The notes beneath the pieces were generated by a model that worked only from the letters and a program-made list of their open reading frames with translations, was not told where the DNA came from and made no database searches. Below, piece by piece: positions 24,951 through 33,997 of a stretch of DNA of 58,544 bases. Positions within the stretch are counted from its first letter, which is position 1, and the number at the start of each line of letters is the position of its first letter. Location of the stretch: assembly GCA_903827955.1 (NCBI GenBank), contig CAIKKJ010000101.1, positions 1 to 58,544 of the forward strand, read 5' to 3'. Source of the DNA: an uncultured Verrucomicrobia subdivision 3 bacterium (GTDB lineage Bacteria > Verrucomicrobiota > Verrucomicrobiia > Limisphaerales > UBA11358). The translations under genes were made by a program, and so were the position numbers.

Positions 24951-25778
24951 ATGTTTAGCGTGGAAAAAATTTCGTCGCTCGATCTGCCGGCGCTGGCGCC
25001 ATATCGCACGCTGCGCCGCTCCGCCGAGCACGTGGCGCAGGGAATTTTTGTAGCCGAGGGCGACAAGGTCGTGAGGCGTTTGCTCGAAAGTCATTTTGGC
25101 GTGGTGTCCGTGCTGCTACCGGAAAATCTATTGGCGGAATATGAACCGCTGTTGCGCGCACGGCCGGAAAAGGAAATCTCCGTCTTTGCCGTCACCAAAA
25201 AATCCATCCTCGAAGAACTCATCGGCTTCGAAATGTTCCAGGGCGTGCTGGCCGTCGGCAAAATTCCCGAGGCTATCACGCTCGAAAAAGTTCTGGCGCC
25301 CCGCCCGCGCCCAAGCTTGTTCGCCGCCGTGGAAGGGTTGACGAACGCGGAAAACATCGGCCTGCTCGTGCGCAACTGTGCGGCGTTCGGCGCGCACGCG
25401 CTCATCGTAGGCGAGACGAGCAGCAGCCCGTTCCTGCGCCGCGCGGTGAGAAATTCGATGGGCACAATTTTTCAACTGCCCGTGGTGGAGACAACAAGTT
25501 TGGGGTCCGCGCTACAGCAATTTCGCGCCAGCGGTGTGCGCTGCCTCGCGGCGCATCCGCACACGGAACAAAAATTTTTGGCACAGGCAGATTTCACCGG
25601 CGATTGCTGCCTTGTCTTTGGCAGCGAGGGCGGCGGGATTTCCAACGAAATTTTGACCGCATGCGACGAAGCCGTGGCCATCCCAATGGCAGGCGGCGTG
25701 GACTCGCTGAATGTTGCCGCCGCCGCCGCTGTTTTTTTCTACGAAGCGCAACAGCAGCGGAATAAAAATCCGAAGTGA
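24951..25778 (+). CDS. TrmH/SpoU family RNA 2'-O-methyltransferase
   Basis: A 275-residue protein. An N-terminal substrate-binding domain (FVAEGDKVVRRLLES, about 27-110) precedes the SPOUT knot with all three SpoU motifs: LTNAENIGLLVRNCAAFG (motif 1), CLVFGSEGGGIS (motif 2) and IPMAGGVDSLNVAAAAA (motif 3). It methylates a ribose in tRNA or rRNA with SAM. The domain order is like RlmB and TsnR-type enzymes; the exact target cannot be read from the sequence. It converges with the seven-heme cytochrome gene only 6 bases away. Confidence 0.92.
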   Translation: MFSVEKISSLDLPALAPYRTLRRSAEHVAQGIFVAEGDKVVRRLLESHFGVVSVLLPENLLAEYEPLLRARPEKEISVFAVTKKSILEELIGFEMFQGVLAVGKIPEAITLEKVLAPRPRPSLFAAVEGLTNAENIGLLVRNCAAFGAHALIVGETSSSPFLRRAVRNSMGTIFQLPVVETTSLGSALQQFRASGVRCLAAHPHTEQKFLAQADFTGDCCLVFGSEGGGISNEILTACDEAVAIPMAGGVDSLNVAAAAAVFFYEAQQQRNKNPK

Positions 25779-25784
25779 TTTTTC

Positions 25785-27245
25785 CTACGGCCCGCCGTTG
25801 TGGCAGTCGGTGCAAGCGCCGTCGTAGTCGCCGCCCGGATGGGTGAATTTTTGCCCAGCCGGCGCGAGTTGGTTCAATTCCTCTCCTGCCCCTTGGGCAA
25901 GAATCGTGTGGCAAGAGTTGCAGTCATTCGCCTTGATGGAAAACTTTTTATCTTCCGTTTTGTGCAAACCATCATGGCAGCGGAAACAACCGGGCCAGAT
26001 CATGTGACCGACGTTGTCGGGATAGCTCGCCCAACTCGCCTTCATCTCCGGGAAAAAGTTGTCGGAATAAATTTGCTGCACGGCGGCAATGGCGTCCTGA
26101 ATGCGGGCGTCGTTCGGATAACGAACCTTCAGTGCGTCCGCAATGCTCGCCCGCGCCTGCACCTCGTTCGTGTAAGTGCGCGTCAGCACAAACATGGCAT
26201 TCGTCTTGATCCACGGCAGTGCGGGATCAATCTTGTTCAGCGCCATCGCCTGATTTACCGCGCGCTCCGGCGAAAGATAGCGGTGCGACGGACGGTTGTG
26301 GCAGTCCATGCAATCCATTTTGCGGATGTCCATCTTGGCGACGTCGTTCGTGAAATTTTTCGTTTTGAAAACGGTGACTTTGCCGCTCGCATCCGTCACG
26401 CGCACCCACGGAATTTTTTGGCGCACATTATCGGTGGCGACATATTCGACAGTGTTGCCGGGCAAATTATGCCAGTGAATGCCGCCGACCGGGCCGCGCG
26501 TGGGGTCGCTGCCGCCAATTTTCAACAGCAGGCGAATCGAGTAAGGCGAATTCGTCTTGTCGCTTTGGAAATAGGTGAACGTGCGGTCGAGGTTCCCGAC
26601 AAATTGCTGCGGCCAGTGACATTCCTCGCAGGTGTCACGCGACGGCCGCAAATTCTTGATCGGCGTGCCGATGGGCGTCGGATATTTTTTGAACGCCACG
26701 GAGTAAAGTTGATAGGAGCCGGAAATTTTTGATTTCACGAACCACGAAACGCCCTTGCCAACGTGACATTCCACGCAGGCCACGCGCGCGTGCGGCCCGT
26801 GGTCGTGCGTGACTTTTTCCGGTTGCATGACCTTATGGCACGTCTCACCGCAGAACGTCGGCGACTCGGTGAAATTAAACGCGTTGTAAGAACCAATCGC
26901 CGACAGCAGCAGAAAAACTACGCTGCCACTGACAAAAGTCACCATCACGCGCCGGTCACGCGGCCGCGTCAGATCAATCTGCAACAACGTCGGCCCGACG
27001 CCGTGCGCCCGCCGTTTGCGTTCGCGCCACGCGCCAAAAAACATTAGCGCGAGGCCTCCAATCAAAAATCCCGGCACCACCATGTAGGTGAGAATGCTGA
27101 CATACGGATTGGCGAAGTGCGAAATCGCGTCGAGCGTAAACAGCAGCAGAAAGGAGAACAGCGCACCGATGGCGGCAACCATGCCGACAAAACTGGTCCA
27201 ATTGCGGAACAAGGACGGCGGATGACTGGCGGAATCGTTTTTCAT
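25785..27245 (-). CDS. Seven-heme NapC/NirT-type cytochrome (ImcH-like)
   Basis: A 486-residue inner-membrane protein with three predicted helices (about 17-38, 49-71 and 100-120) followed by a periplasmic domain. The first haem site is CX3CH (CGETCH, 132-137), followed by KVM and then SPHARVACVECHVG-like spacing (here GPHARVACVECHVGKG). Further CXXCH motifs begin at residues 157, 206, 312, 420, 442 and 478, seven haems in all. Three helices, seven haems and a C-G-x-T-C-H first site match the Geobacter ImcH group of NapC/NirT quinol oxidases, which pass electrons from menaquinol to periplasmic carriers. The monoheme cytochrome gene just upstream is a likely partner. Confidence 0.9.
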   Translation of the reverse strand: MKNDSASHPPSLFRNWTSFVGMVAAIGALFSFLLLFTLDAISHFANPYVSILTYMVVPGFLIGGLALMFFGAWRERKRRAHGVGPTLLQIDLTRPRDRRVMVTFVSGSVVFLLLSAIGSYNAFNFTESPTFCGETCHKVMQPEKVTHDHGPHARVACVECHVGKGVSWFVKSKISGSYQLYSVAFKKYPTPIGTPIKNLRPSRDTCEECHWPQQFVGNLDRTFTYFQSDKTNSPYSIRLLLKIGGSDPTRGPVGGIHWHNLPGNTVEYVATDNVRQKIPWVRVTDASGKVTVFKTKNFTNDVAKMDIRKMDCMDCHNRPSHRYLSPERAVNQAMALNKIDPALPWIKTNAMFVLTRTYTNEVQARASIADALKVRYPNDARIQDAIAAVQQIYSDNFFPEMKASWASYPDNVGHMIWPGCFRCHDGLHKTEDKKFSIKANDCNSCHTILAQGAGEELNQLAPAGQKFTHPGGDYDGACTDCHNGGP

Positions 27246-27323
27246 TTTGGCAAAAAATCGGGGGAGTGGCCGGCGGCGCGAACGCCGCCGGCAGTTAGAA
27301 CAACAACTAAACCGACCGGGGAA

Positions 27324-27653
27324 CTATTTTTTTAAAGTCCGAACGTAGGCAACCAGCGCCTTGAGTTCGTCGTCGGACAACGCTTCAAACGGCTTCATAA
27401 GCGTCTTGCCGTCATCGGACTTCTTGCCTTCCTTGAGCGACTTGAACGCCGCATCATCCTTGATCTCGCCCTGCACCTTGGCATCGGTCAAGTCTTTGCA
27501 GCCAAGCTTCGCGCCCATCTTGGTATCGCCTTTGCCGTCCGCGCCGTGGCACTTGGCGCAATTGGCGTCCCAGTTTTCCTTGGCTTCGGCGCCCTTGGTG
27601 GTGAGCGCGGCGGTGAGGCCAAACATCGCAGTGAGCAGAATTAGTTTTTTCAT
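27324..27653 (-). CDS. Monoheme class I cytochrome c, periplasmic
   Basis: A 109-residue protein with a signal peptide (cleavage near KGAEA, residue 24). The haem site is CAKCH at residues 32-36 (NCAKCHGADGKGD). A distal Met candidate lies in LMKPFEALSDDE, and the C-terminal helix LKALVAYVRTL is typical of class I cytochromes. It is the likely periplasmic electron shuttle for the ImcH-like protein whose gene starts 78 bases downstream on the same strand. Cytochromes of the c6/c555 sort look like this. Confidence 0.92.
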   Translation of the reverse strand: MKKLILLTAMFGLTAALTTKGAEAKENWDANCAKCHGADGKGDTKMGAKLGCKDLTDAKVQGEIKDDAAFKSLKEGKKSDDGKTLMKPFEALSDDELKALVAYVRTLKK

Positions 27654-27764
27654 ATTCGATTTGGTTGTGGCGCGTGGGCGCCGGTTTCAAACAAAGCTTC
27701 GGCGGGAATGAAAAATTCAACCAACCATCTTTTGTCCAATCCACGGCATTTTTTGAGCGGTCGA

Positions 27765-27800
27765 AAAACAAAAATCCGGCCTCGATCAGATCAAGGCCGG
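27765..27800 (-). terminator. Intrinsic terminator of the acetylesterase gene
   Basis: CCGGCCTCGAT (from 27776) pairs with ATCAAGGCCGG (to 27800) with one mismatch. The minus-strand RNA then reads ATTTTTGTTTTT. It lies just beyond the sialate O-acetylesterase stop. Confidence 0.85.
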
Positions 27801-27820
27801 GCGGTAAAAATCATTTTCGC

Positions 27821-29299
27821 TCATTTCCACGGGTCGTCCGTGCGAAACGGCTCAGCGGGCAAACCGGCACCATTGTAAAAATTCGGCTGCGCGATTTCTG
27901 TCCATGCAAACCGCACGGCGACGGGTTGCACGACTTCCTTCGCCGAAACTTCCAACGTGTTACCAATGATTTTCGCCTCGGCGGCCACAAATTTTCCACC
28001 CGCACCGGCAATCGTGAAAAACGTCAGCGGCTGCCCGTCTTTGTTCACCAATCCGCCGTCAGTATTGTCGAATTTCAAAACCGCCTTGCCGGCGAGAAAG
28101 GTCGCACGACGGAAAACCGGACCGCTGCTCGCGATTTTTTTCCCATAAGTTTCGCCCAGCGCCAGCAATGCGAGCCGGTGGCCGACCTCCGATTTGTTGC
28201 GTGGATGAATGTCGTCGAGGTTGTCCACCAAATCAGTCGTCACGACCATGCCCGCATGTTTGATGCGCCGCGCCGCGTGGGATTGGAGCGTCCAAAACTC
28301 GGCCAGTTGTTCCGGTGTATTGGCGCGGGCGGTCTTCGCACCGTAATATTTGAACGGCGCGATCTGCACAAAATAAAACGGGAAACTGCCCTCGCCCCAG
28401 ATTTCACGCCAACCCCCGACAAGCGCAGCCATTTTGTCGGCGTATTCGCGGTAGTCATTGTTTGCGTTCGTGCCCATCAGGTTGGATTCGCCCTGATACC
28501 ACAGCGCCCCACGCAGGGCGAAACCAGCGATGGGCGCGATCATCGCGTTGTAAATTGCTGTCGGCTTGGTGTTGGAAATTTTATACGTGCTGGAAATGGT
28601 TGTCGCGGCGAATTTCTTCTGCGACGCAACTTTTGCGAAGCCGACGGGCGGCGTCCACGGCTCGATGCGCGTGCCGCCCCACGACGATTCGATGAGGCCG
28701 ACCGGCACGTTCAAGTTCGTGTGCACCTCGCGGCCAAAAAAATAGGCGGCGGCGGAAAAGCTGATGCCATCGAGCGCATTGGAACTGCATTCACGCCAGC
28801 CGTTGAATTTGGTCAAGTCCGTTTGCGGCGTGGCGGCGAGCGTTTTTTCAACTTTGAAAATGCGAATGCTTGGAAAATTCGCCGCCGCGAGTTCCGCCTC
28901 GGCGTTGAACGTCGGCTTCTGGCCGGGCTGTTTGCCGATGGGTTTTTCCATGTTCGACTGGCCGGACGCGAGCCAGACTTCGCCCACCAAAATGTTCGTG
29001 AGGCTTTTCGTTTCGCCGGCTTCAACCGTCAATGTTTGCGGGGCAAAACTGGCTTTCAATTTCCCCAGCCTGACCAGCCATTTGCCGTCGACAGCGGCGC
29101 GGGTGTTTTTGGTCTGGCCGGAAAACGTCACGGTGACCTTTACGCCCGGCGTGGCCCAACCCCAGACCGGCACGGCCAGCTGCTGCTGCAAAACCATGTT
29201 GTCGCCAAACACAGCAGGCAGTTTCAAATCGGCACGGATGGAAAAAGCCGATGACATGATGGCGGCGGCGAGCACCAACGAGAGACGAGAGAATTTCAT
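27821..29299 (-). CDS. Sialate O-acetylesterase-like SGNH hydrolase
   Basis: A 492-residue secreted protein with a signal peptide (cleavage near SIRA). The first ~100 residues form the usual beta-domain (LPAVFGDNMVLQQQLAVPVWGWA). The SGNH core follows: EVWLASGQSNMEKP with Ser115 as nucleophile, GLIESSWGGTRIEPW as the Gly/Asn block region, WYQGESN, and DDIHPRNK carrying the catalytic Asp/His. It removes acetyl groups from sialic acids or, in plant-glycan degraders, from acetylated sugars. Verrucomicrobial genomes often have many such genes. It is divergent from the secreted LamG/cache-like gene. Confidence 0.93.
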   Translation of the reverse strand: MKFSRLSLVLAAAIMSSAFSIRADLKLPAVFGDNMVLQQQLAVPVWGWATPGVKVTVTFSGQTKNTRAAVDGKWLVRLGKLKASFAPQTLTVEAGETKSLTNILVGEVWLASGQSNMEKPIGKQPGQKPTFNAEAELAAANFPSIRIFKVEKTLAATPQTDLTKFNGWRECSSNALDGISFSAAAYFFGREVHTNLNVPVGLIESSWGGTRIEPWTPPVGFAKVASQKKFAATTISSTYKISNTKPTAIYNAMIAPIAGFALRGALWYQGESNLMGTNANNDYREYADKMAALVGGWREIWGEGSFPFYFVQIAPFKYYGAKTARANTPEQLAEFWTLQSHAARRIKHAGMVVTTDLVDNLDDIHPRNKSEVGHRLALLALGETYGKKIASSGPVFRRATFLAGKAVLKFDNTDGGLVNKDGQPLTFFTIAGAGGKFVAAEAKIIGNTLEVSAKEVVQPVAVRFAWTEIAQPNFYNGAGLPAEPFRTDDPWK

Positions 29300-29374
29300 G
29301 CACCTATTTTGGGCAACCCGCGTGCGTTGGCAAAACTATTTTGCCAGCGCGCATCCGTTTGCTACGCTGCGGCC

Positions 29375-30424
29375 ATGCGAATTTTTTCCTGGTTGTGCGG
29401 CGTCTGGCTGGCGGCAGCCGTTTCCGGTGCGGAACTGCATTTTAATTTTGGCGATTACGCCGAAGGCAGCCTGCCGACGAATTTTCAGTCCACGTTATTC
29501 GGCTCCGGCCAGCCCGGCGCGTGGAAAGTCATCACCACGGAAGTGCCCTCGGCATTTGCCCCGTTGAGCGGCCCCGCGCCGGCGGTCAACCACAGCAAAG
29601 TCCTCGCGCAGACGAGCGAGGATATGTCGGATGAACATTTTCCGATGTGCCTCTACGACGGCGAGGTGTTCCGTGATTTCAATTTCAGCACAAAATTCAA
29701 GATTGTCAGCGGCATCACCGAACAGATGGCAGGCGTGGTGTTCCGGTTTTTGAATTCGTCGAATTTTTACGTCGTGCGCGTCAGCGCCGCGGGACACAAC
29801 GTCCGTTTTTACAAGGTCGTCAACGGCATCCGCTCCGACCCTATCGGACCGGTGCGCAACGTCCCCACCGGCGAATGGCATCAGCTCGGCGTCCGCTGCG
29901 AAGGCAACCAGATCACAATCTACCTCGACAACAAGCTCGTGATGCCCGCACTAAGCGACAACACGTTCACCGAAGGCAAACTTGGCTTCTGGACGAAGTC
30001 GGATTCCGTCAGTTATTTCACCGAGGGCACGGTTACCTACACGCCGCGCATTCCCGCCGCGCAACAGATGATAGACAGCGTCCTCGAACAGCAATCGCGC
30101 CTGCTTGGACTGCGCATCTACACGCTGGAGAAGAACGGTGCCACACGCATCATTGCCAGCAAGGACAAGTCGGAAGTCGGCCAGCCTGGCACCGACGCCG
30201 AGCTGCAGGCCATCCAAAACAACACCATCTCCTATGCCCGCGAGGATGGCATTAATTATCTGACCATGCCGTTGCGCGACCGCAACGGTGAAACCATCGG
30301 GGCCATGCGCGTGAAAATGAAATCCTTTTTCGGCGAGACGGAAAACACCGCCATCACCCGCGCTACCATGATCCGCAAACTTTTGGAACAGCTCTGCACC
30401 AACGGCGACGATCTGCGGAAATAA
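29375..30424 (+). CDS. Secreted LamG/DUF1080-like protein with cache-like tail
   Basis: A 349-residue protein; the ATG at 29375 gives a signal peptide (MRIFSWLCGVWLAAAVSG). Residues ~25-225 form a jelly-roll of the 3-keto-disaccharide hydrolase/LamG kind (GVVFRFLNSSNFYVVRVSA, VPTGEWHQLGVRCEGNQITIYLDNK). Residues ~240-345 (LGLRIYTLEKNGATRIIASK, then EVGQPG, then LTMPLRDRNGETIGAMRVKM) resemble an extracellular cache sensor domain. No kinase or transmembrane output domain follows. The combination is odd. Possibly a periplasmic sugar-binding or sensing protein. It lies 21 bases before the MBL-fold gene. Confidence 0.72.
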   Translation: MRIFSWLCGVWLAAAVSGAELHFNFGDYAEGSLPTNFQSTLFGSGQPGAWKVITTEVPSAFAPLSGPAPAVNHSKVLAQTSEDMSDEHFPMCLYDGEVFRDFNFSTKFKIVSGITEQMAGVVFRFLNSSNFYVVRVSAAGHNVRFYKVVNGIRSDPIGPVRNVPTGEWHQLGVRCEGNQITIYLDNKLVMPALSDNTFTEGKLGFWTKSDSVSYFTEGTVTYTPRIPAAQQMIDSVLEQQSRLLGLRIYTLEKNGATRIIASKDKSEVGQPGTDAELQAIQNNTISYAREDGINYLTMPLRDRNGETIGAMRVKMKSFFGETENTAITRATMIRKLLEQLCTNGDDLRK

Positions 30425-30445
30425 TTTCAGGTCAGCCAAACTCTC

Positions 30446-31234
30446 ATGGGCTTTGAATTCACTTTTCTTGGCAGCGGCACCTCGCAGGGTGTGCCGCTTA
30501 TCGGCGTGGATTATTCTGCAGCGTATTTGGCGAACCCAAAAAACTGGCGGACGCGCCCCGCGATTTACGTCGCCACGGACAAGGTGAAACTCGTGGTGGA
30601 TACGCCGCCGGAATTCCGCATCCAATGCCTGCGCGAAAACATCAAGCACCTCGATGCCGTGCTCGTCACCCACGCCCACGCCGACCACATCCTCGGCATG
30701 GATGACTGCCGCCGCTTCTGCGATCTGCGCGGTGATACCACGCTGCCCATCTACGCGAGCGAGGCCACCATGATTCATTTGCGCCGCGTTTTTATTTATG
30801 CCTTCCATCCCGGCCCGTGGCCACGAGGTTATTTCAAGCCGGAAGAACACGTCATCACCACCCCGTTTGAAATTGGCGATTTGAAAATCACGCCGCTCGA
30901 TTTACCGCACGGACGGATGACGACAACGGGTTTTCTGTTTGAGCAGTCCGGAAAAAAGCGGCTCGCCTACATGAGCGACTGCCAAGGCATTCCCGACGAC
31001 GTGATGGAAAAAATTCGCGGCGTGGAAATCGTCGTGCTCGATGCCCTGCGCCACAAACCGCACCCCACGCACATGTGCCTTGATGAGGCGCTCACGGCGG
31101 CGCGGCGCATCAACGCACCCCGGACTTTTTTCACACATCTTACCCACGATTACGACCACGATCAGTCGCAGGCTGAACTTCCCGCCGGCATCCAGCTCGC
31201 CTGGGATGGCCTGAAGGTGACCAGCGAAGCCTGA
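30446..31234 (+). CDS. MBL-fold metallohydrolase, PhnP-like
   Basis: A 262-residue cytoplasmic enzyme. The start [17 protein letters not shown] is the family's GSGTSxG signature. [19 protein letters not shown] has the di-metal HxHxDH motif, [16 protein letters not shown] supplies another His, and [11 protein letters not shown] supplies the bridging Asp. PhnP-type and RNase Z-related phosphodiesterases share this layout and cleave cyclic phosphodiesters or similar compounds. No phn genes are nearby, so the substrate is open. Confidence 0.92.
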   Translation: MGFEFTFLGSGTSQGVPLIGVDYSAAYLANPKNWRTRPAIYVATDKVKLVVDTPPEFRIQCLRENIKHLDAVLVTHAHADHILGMDDCRRFCDLRGDTTLPIYASEATMIHLRRVFIYAFHPGPWPRGYFKPEEHVITTPFEIGDLKITPLDLPHGRMTTTGFLFEQSGKKRLAYMSDCQGIPDDVMEKIRGVEIVVLDALRHKPHPTHMCLDEALTAARRINAPRTFFTHLTHDYDHDQSQAELPAGIQLAWDGLKVTSEA

Positions 31235-31297
31235 CGGAAACATGAGGCGATTTTTCACGACACGACAAACAGCACTGACAGGCTGTAAAATCCGTTC

Positions 31298-32470
31298 ATG
31301 AAACGAATCCTGCCTGCCTGCCTGGTCTTGTCATTGCTGATGTGGTGGCCACCAAACCAGTCGTTCGCGCAAGCGGATGACATGGAAAATAATTTCACCC
31401 CGGCCAATCCACCGGAGCTCAAGCCCATCACCAGCCATCAAACCCCCGCTTACAAGGCCGCCAAAAATTTCCAGCACGGCGTAAACCTTGGCGATTATCT
31501 CGAAGCCGGCCGCTGGGGCCTGAAAGTGGACGCGGATGAATTCGCCGCGATGAAACGCGAAGGCTTCGACCACGTCCGCGTGCCCATCGGCTGGCATCGC
31601 TATGCTGGCGCAGCGCCGGACTTCACGCTCTCGCCGGAAATTTTTTCGCGCGTGGACTTCGCCGTGACGAACGCCTTGAATAACCAGCTCGCCGTGATGA
31701 TCAACATCCATCACTTCGATGCGATGGATGAAAATCCGACGCAGGCCACCGCCGAATTTTTGAAAATCTGGCAGCAGATCGCGGCGCACTACAAAAATTT
31801 CCCCGCAGCACTTGCGTTCGAGCTGGACAACGAGCCGCACGACCATGCGACGACGGAATTGATGAATCCGATCTACGCGCAGACCATCGCCGAAATCCGC
31901 CAGACCAATCCGCAGCGCACGCTCGTCGTCGAACCGGGCGGCTGGGGCGGCAGCGGCGAACTCAAAAATCTCGTGCTGCCGCCGGATGACAACCTAATCG
32001 TGTCCGTGCATTGCTACGAGCCATTTCATTTCACGCACCAGGGCGCGAGTTGGGTCGGTGCTGATTTCAAACAGACCGGCATTGTGTTTCCCGGCCCGCC
32101 AACCACGCCGTTGCAGCCGGATCTGACACTGAACCCGAAAAACTACGTCCTGAACTGGATTGAAAAATACAACACCTTGCCGGCGAAAAAAAATCCCAGC
32201 GGCCCGGTCGCCTTTGCCGCCAAGCTGAAATATCTCCATGATTGGTCGGACTATTACGGCCGGCCGGTTCACCTCGGCGAATTTGGCGCGATCGTGAATG
32301 CGGACACGGCTTCGCGCGCCAATTTTTATTCCGCATTCCGCCGCGCTTGCGAAAGTGAAAACCTCGGCTGGTGCATCTGGGACTGGAGCGCGAATTTCCG
32401 CTACTGGGACAAAAAAAATCACGCTCCACAGCCCGGCATGCACGACGCGCTCTTTGCAAAAAAACCATGA
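31298..32470 (+). CDS. Glycoside hydrolase family 5 (cellulase-like)
   Basis: A 390-residue secreted protein with a signal peptide (cleavage near SFA/QAD). The TIM barrel starts at NFQHGVNLGDYLEAG, with REGFDHVRVPIGWH, the acid/base Glu179 in FELDNEP, SVHCYEPFHF, and the nucleophile Glu328 in HLGEFGA. A C-terminal WCIWDWSANF closes the active site. Members cleave beta-1,4-glucans, mannans or related glycans outside the cytoplasm. The last codon overlaps the next gene's ATG in an ATGA. Confidence 0.95.
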   Translation: MKRILPACLVLSLLMWWPPNQSFAQADDMENNFTPANPPELKPITSHQTPAYKAAKNFQHGVNLGDYLEAGRWGLKVDADEFAAMKREGFDHVRVPIGWHRYAGAAPDFTLSPEIFSRVDFAVTNALNNQLAVMINIHHFDAMDENPTQATAEFLKIWQQIAAHYKNFPAALAFELDNEPHDHATTELMNPIYAQTIAEIRQTNPQRTLVVEPGGWGGSGELKNLVLPPDDNLIVSVHCYEPFHFTHQGASWVGADFKQTGIVFPGPPTTPLQPDLTLNPKNYVLNWIEKYNTLPAKKNPSGPVAFAAKLKYLHDWSDYYGRPVHLGEFGAIVNADTASRANFYSAFRRACESENLGWCIWDWSANFRYWDKKNHAPQPGMHDALFAKKP

Positions 32471-33273
32471 CGCCGTTTTACGACACCCACGCGCACCTCG
32501 ACTACGACGATTACCAATCGGATTTCGCCGACGTGCTCGCGCGGGCGCAGGCGGCGGGTATCACCAAAATTATTTCCATTGCCACCGATCTGGCCAGCAG
32601 TCGTCGTGCGCTTGCGCTCGCGGAAAAACACGACCAGATTTTCGCCGCCGTCGGCTGGCATCCGAGCAACGCCCACGAAGCACCCGCCGATATCCGCGCC
32701 GAACTCAGCGAACTCGCGCGGCATCCGAAGGCCGTGGCCATTGGCGAATGCGGCTTGGATTATTACCGTCTGCCCAGCGCGAGCGGCGGCAGCGCGGCGG
32801 ATGATTTGGCTTACAAAAAAAAACAGGCGGACATTTTTCAGCAGCAGCTCGAAGTCGCCGCGGAAATGCAATTGAACTGCGTCATCCACCAGCGCAGTTC
32901 GTTCGATGACCTGTTCGCGCAAGTCCAGCCGTTCGCAACCAAGACGCGTGGCGTGTTCCATTGCTTCGGCGAAAGCATCGAACGGCTGGAAAAAATTTTA
33001 GCACTCGGCTGGCTCGTGAGTTACACCGGCATCGTCACGTTCAAGAACGGCCAGAATATCCGCGATGCCGTGGCGGCAACGCCGCTTGACCGCTTCATGC
33101 TCGAAACCGACTGCCCGTATCTCGCGCCCGTGCCGCATCGCGGCAAACGCGGCGAACCGGCGTTCGTGAAGGAAATTTCCGAGACCGTCGCGCAAGTTAA
33201 ACTGTGTTCGCTCGACGCGTTGAGTGCGGCGACGTGCCGCGTGGCGCACGATTTTTTTCCCAAAATGCGCTGA
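32467..33273 (+). CDS. TatD-family metal-dependent hydrolase
   Basis: A 268-residue TIM-barrel amidohydrolase. Metal ligands: DTHAHLDYDDY at the start, IGECGLDYY, the His in CVIHQRS, GVFHCFGE and LETDCPYLAP. TatD enzymes are Mg-dependent 3'-exonucleases active on DNA or RNA in the cytoplasm. The ATG at 32467 overlaps the GH5 stop (ATGA), so the pair is co-translated although the functions look unrelated. The longer in-frame reading to 32371 lies inside the GH5 gene. Confidence 0.93.
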   Translation: MTPFYDTHAHLDYDDYQSDFADVLARAQAAGITKIISIATDLASSRRALALAEKHDQIFAAVGWHPSNAHEAPADIRAELSELARHPKAVAIGECGLDYYRLPSASGGSAADDLAYKKKQADIFQQQLEVAAEMQLNCVIHQRSSFDDLFAQVQPFATKTRGVFHCFGESIERLEKILALGWLVSYTGIVTFKNGQNIRDAVAATPLDRFMLETDCPYLAPVPHRGKRGEPAFVKEISETVAQVKLCSLDALSAATCRVAHDFFPKMR

Positions 33274-33576
33274 TGTCCTATTCTCAGTCACGCGTCCCAT
33301 TTCGCGGCAAATCATTTTTTGCCGGTTCAAAGCCACTTCCGGCAGGCCGTTCCGCTTTTAGCGGTAGTGCCGGAACACTTCTGCCGGGGAAAAAATTCCG
33401 CCATTTTTCCCCAGCAAATTAGCGGTAAAAAATTCCGAGGACGGAACAGTTTACCGCTGATTTTTCAGGCGAAAATTATCTTCAAGGCTGGCATCGCACT
33501 TGCGAAAGGTGATGGCGTGAGTTGAAACAGTTTTTACCAGATGTTTCACCACGATTAACAAAACAATTTTAACGCG
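33274..33576. other. 303-base gap with three inverted repeats
   Basis: No gene is seen here. Three dyads occur in sequence. CGGCAAA/TTTGCCG is at about 33305-33324. A nested stem at 33339-33387 has outer arms CCGGCAG/CTGCCGG and inner arms GTTCCG/CGGAAC. Another nested stem at 33421-33458 has outer arms AGCGGTAAA/TTTACCGCT and inner arms TTCCG/CGGAA, followed by GATTTTT. The last fits an intrinsic terminator for the TatD transcript. TAGCGGTA occurs twice (about 33359 and 33419). The rest may hold the promoter of the lipoprotein gene. Confidence 0.55.
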
Positions 33577-33972
33577 ATGAAAAAATCACTTTTGCTTCCG
33601 CTGGCAGCCTTGCCGCTCATGCTCTCCTCCTGCGCCACACCGCAGCCGCCGCAGGCCTATCACGCGACCGACAGTTCGGCGCTCGTTGTGGATGTGATGG
33701 ACAACCACAACAGCCGGATCATCATGCCGACGCCGTCCGGCCCGATTGCCAACAGCGAGGTCGTGAACGTGGCCAAAAATCTGCCGCAGCACCAGACGGC
33801 GGTCATCATTTTGGAAAATTACACCGAGGCGCAGATCGGCGACCAGTTCCGCGATCGCGGCACGCCGTGGTTCATCGGCCTGCGCTGCCTCGGCTACGAA
33901 CACATCGTGTTCCTGCAAGGCAACGGCGCGGCGAATCCCGAAGGCCTGGCTACGCTGGCGGCCTACGACTGA
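33577..33972 (+). CDS. Small lipoprotein of unknown function
   Basis: A 131-residue protein with a lipoprotein signal ending in LMLSSCATPQPPQ (Cys19). The body contains SALVVDVMDNHNSRIIMPTP, AVIILENYTEAQIGDQFRDR and WFIGLRCLGYEHIVFLQGNG. No family is recognised with certainty. It has its own terminator downstream and a structured region upstream, so it is probably monocistronic. Confidence 0.75.
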   Translation: MKKSLLLPLAALPLMLSSCATPQPPQAYHATDSSALVVDVMDNHNSRIIMPTPSGPIANSEVVNVAKNLPQHQTAVIILENYTEAQIGDQFRDRGTPWFIGLRCLGYEHIVFLQGNGAANPEGLATLAAYD

Positions 33973-33997
33973 TTTGGTTCATGGGTTAAGGTTGGCG

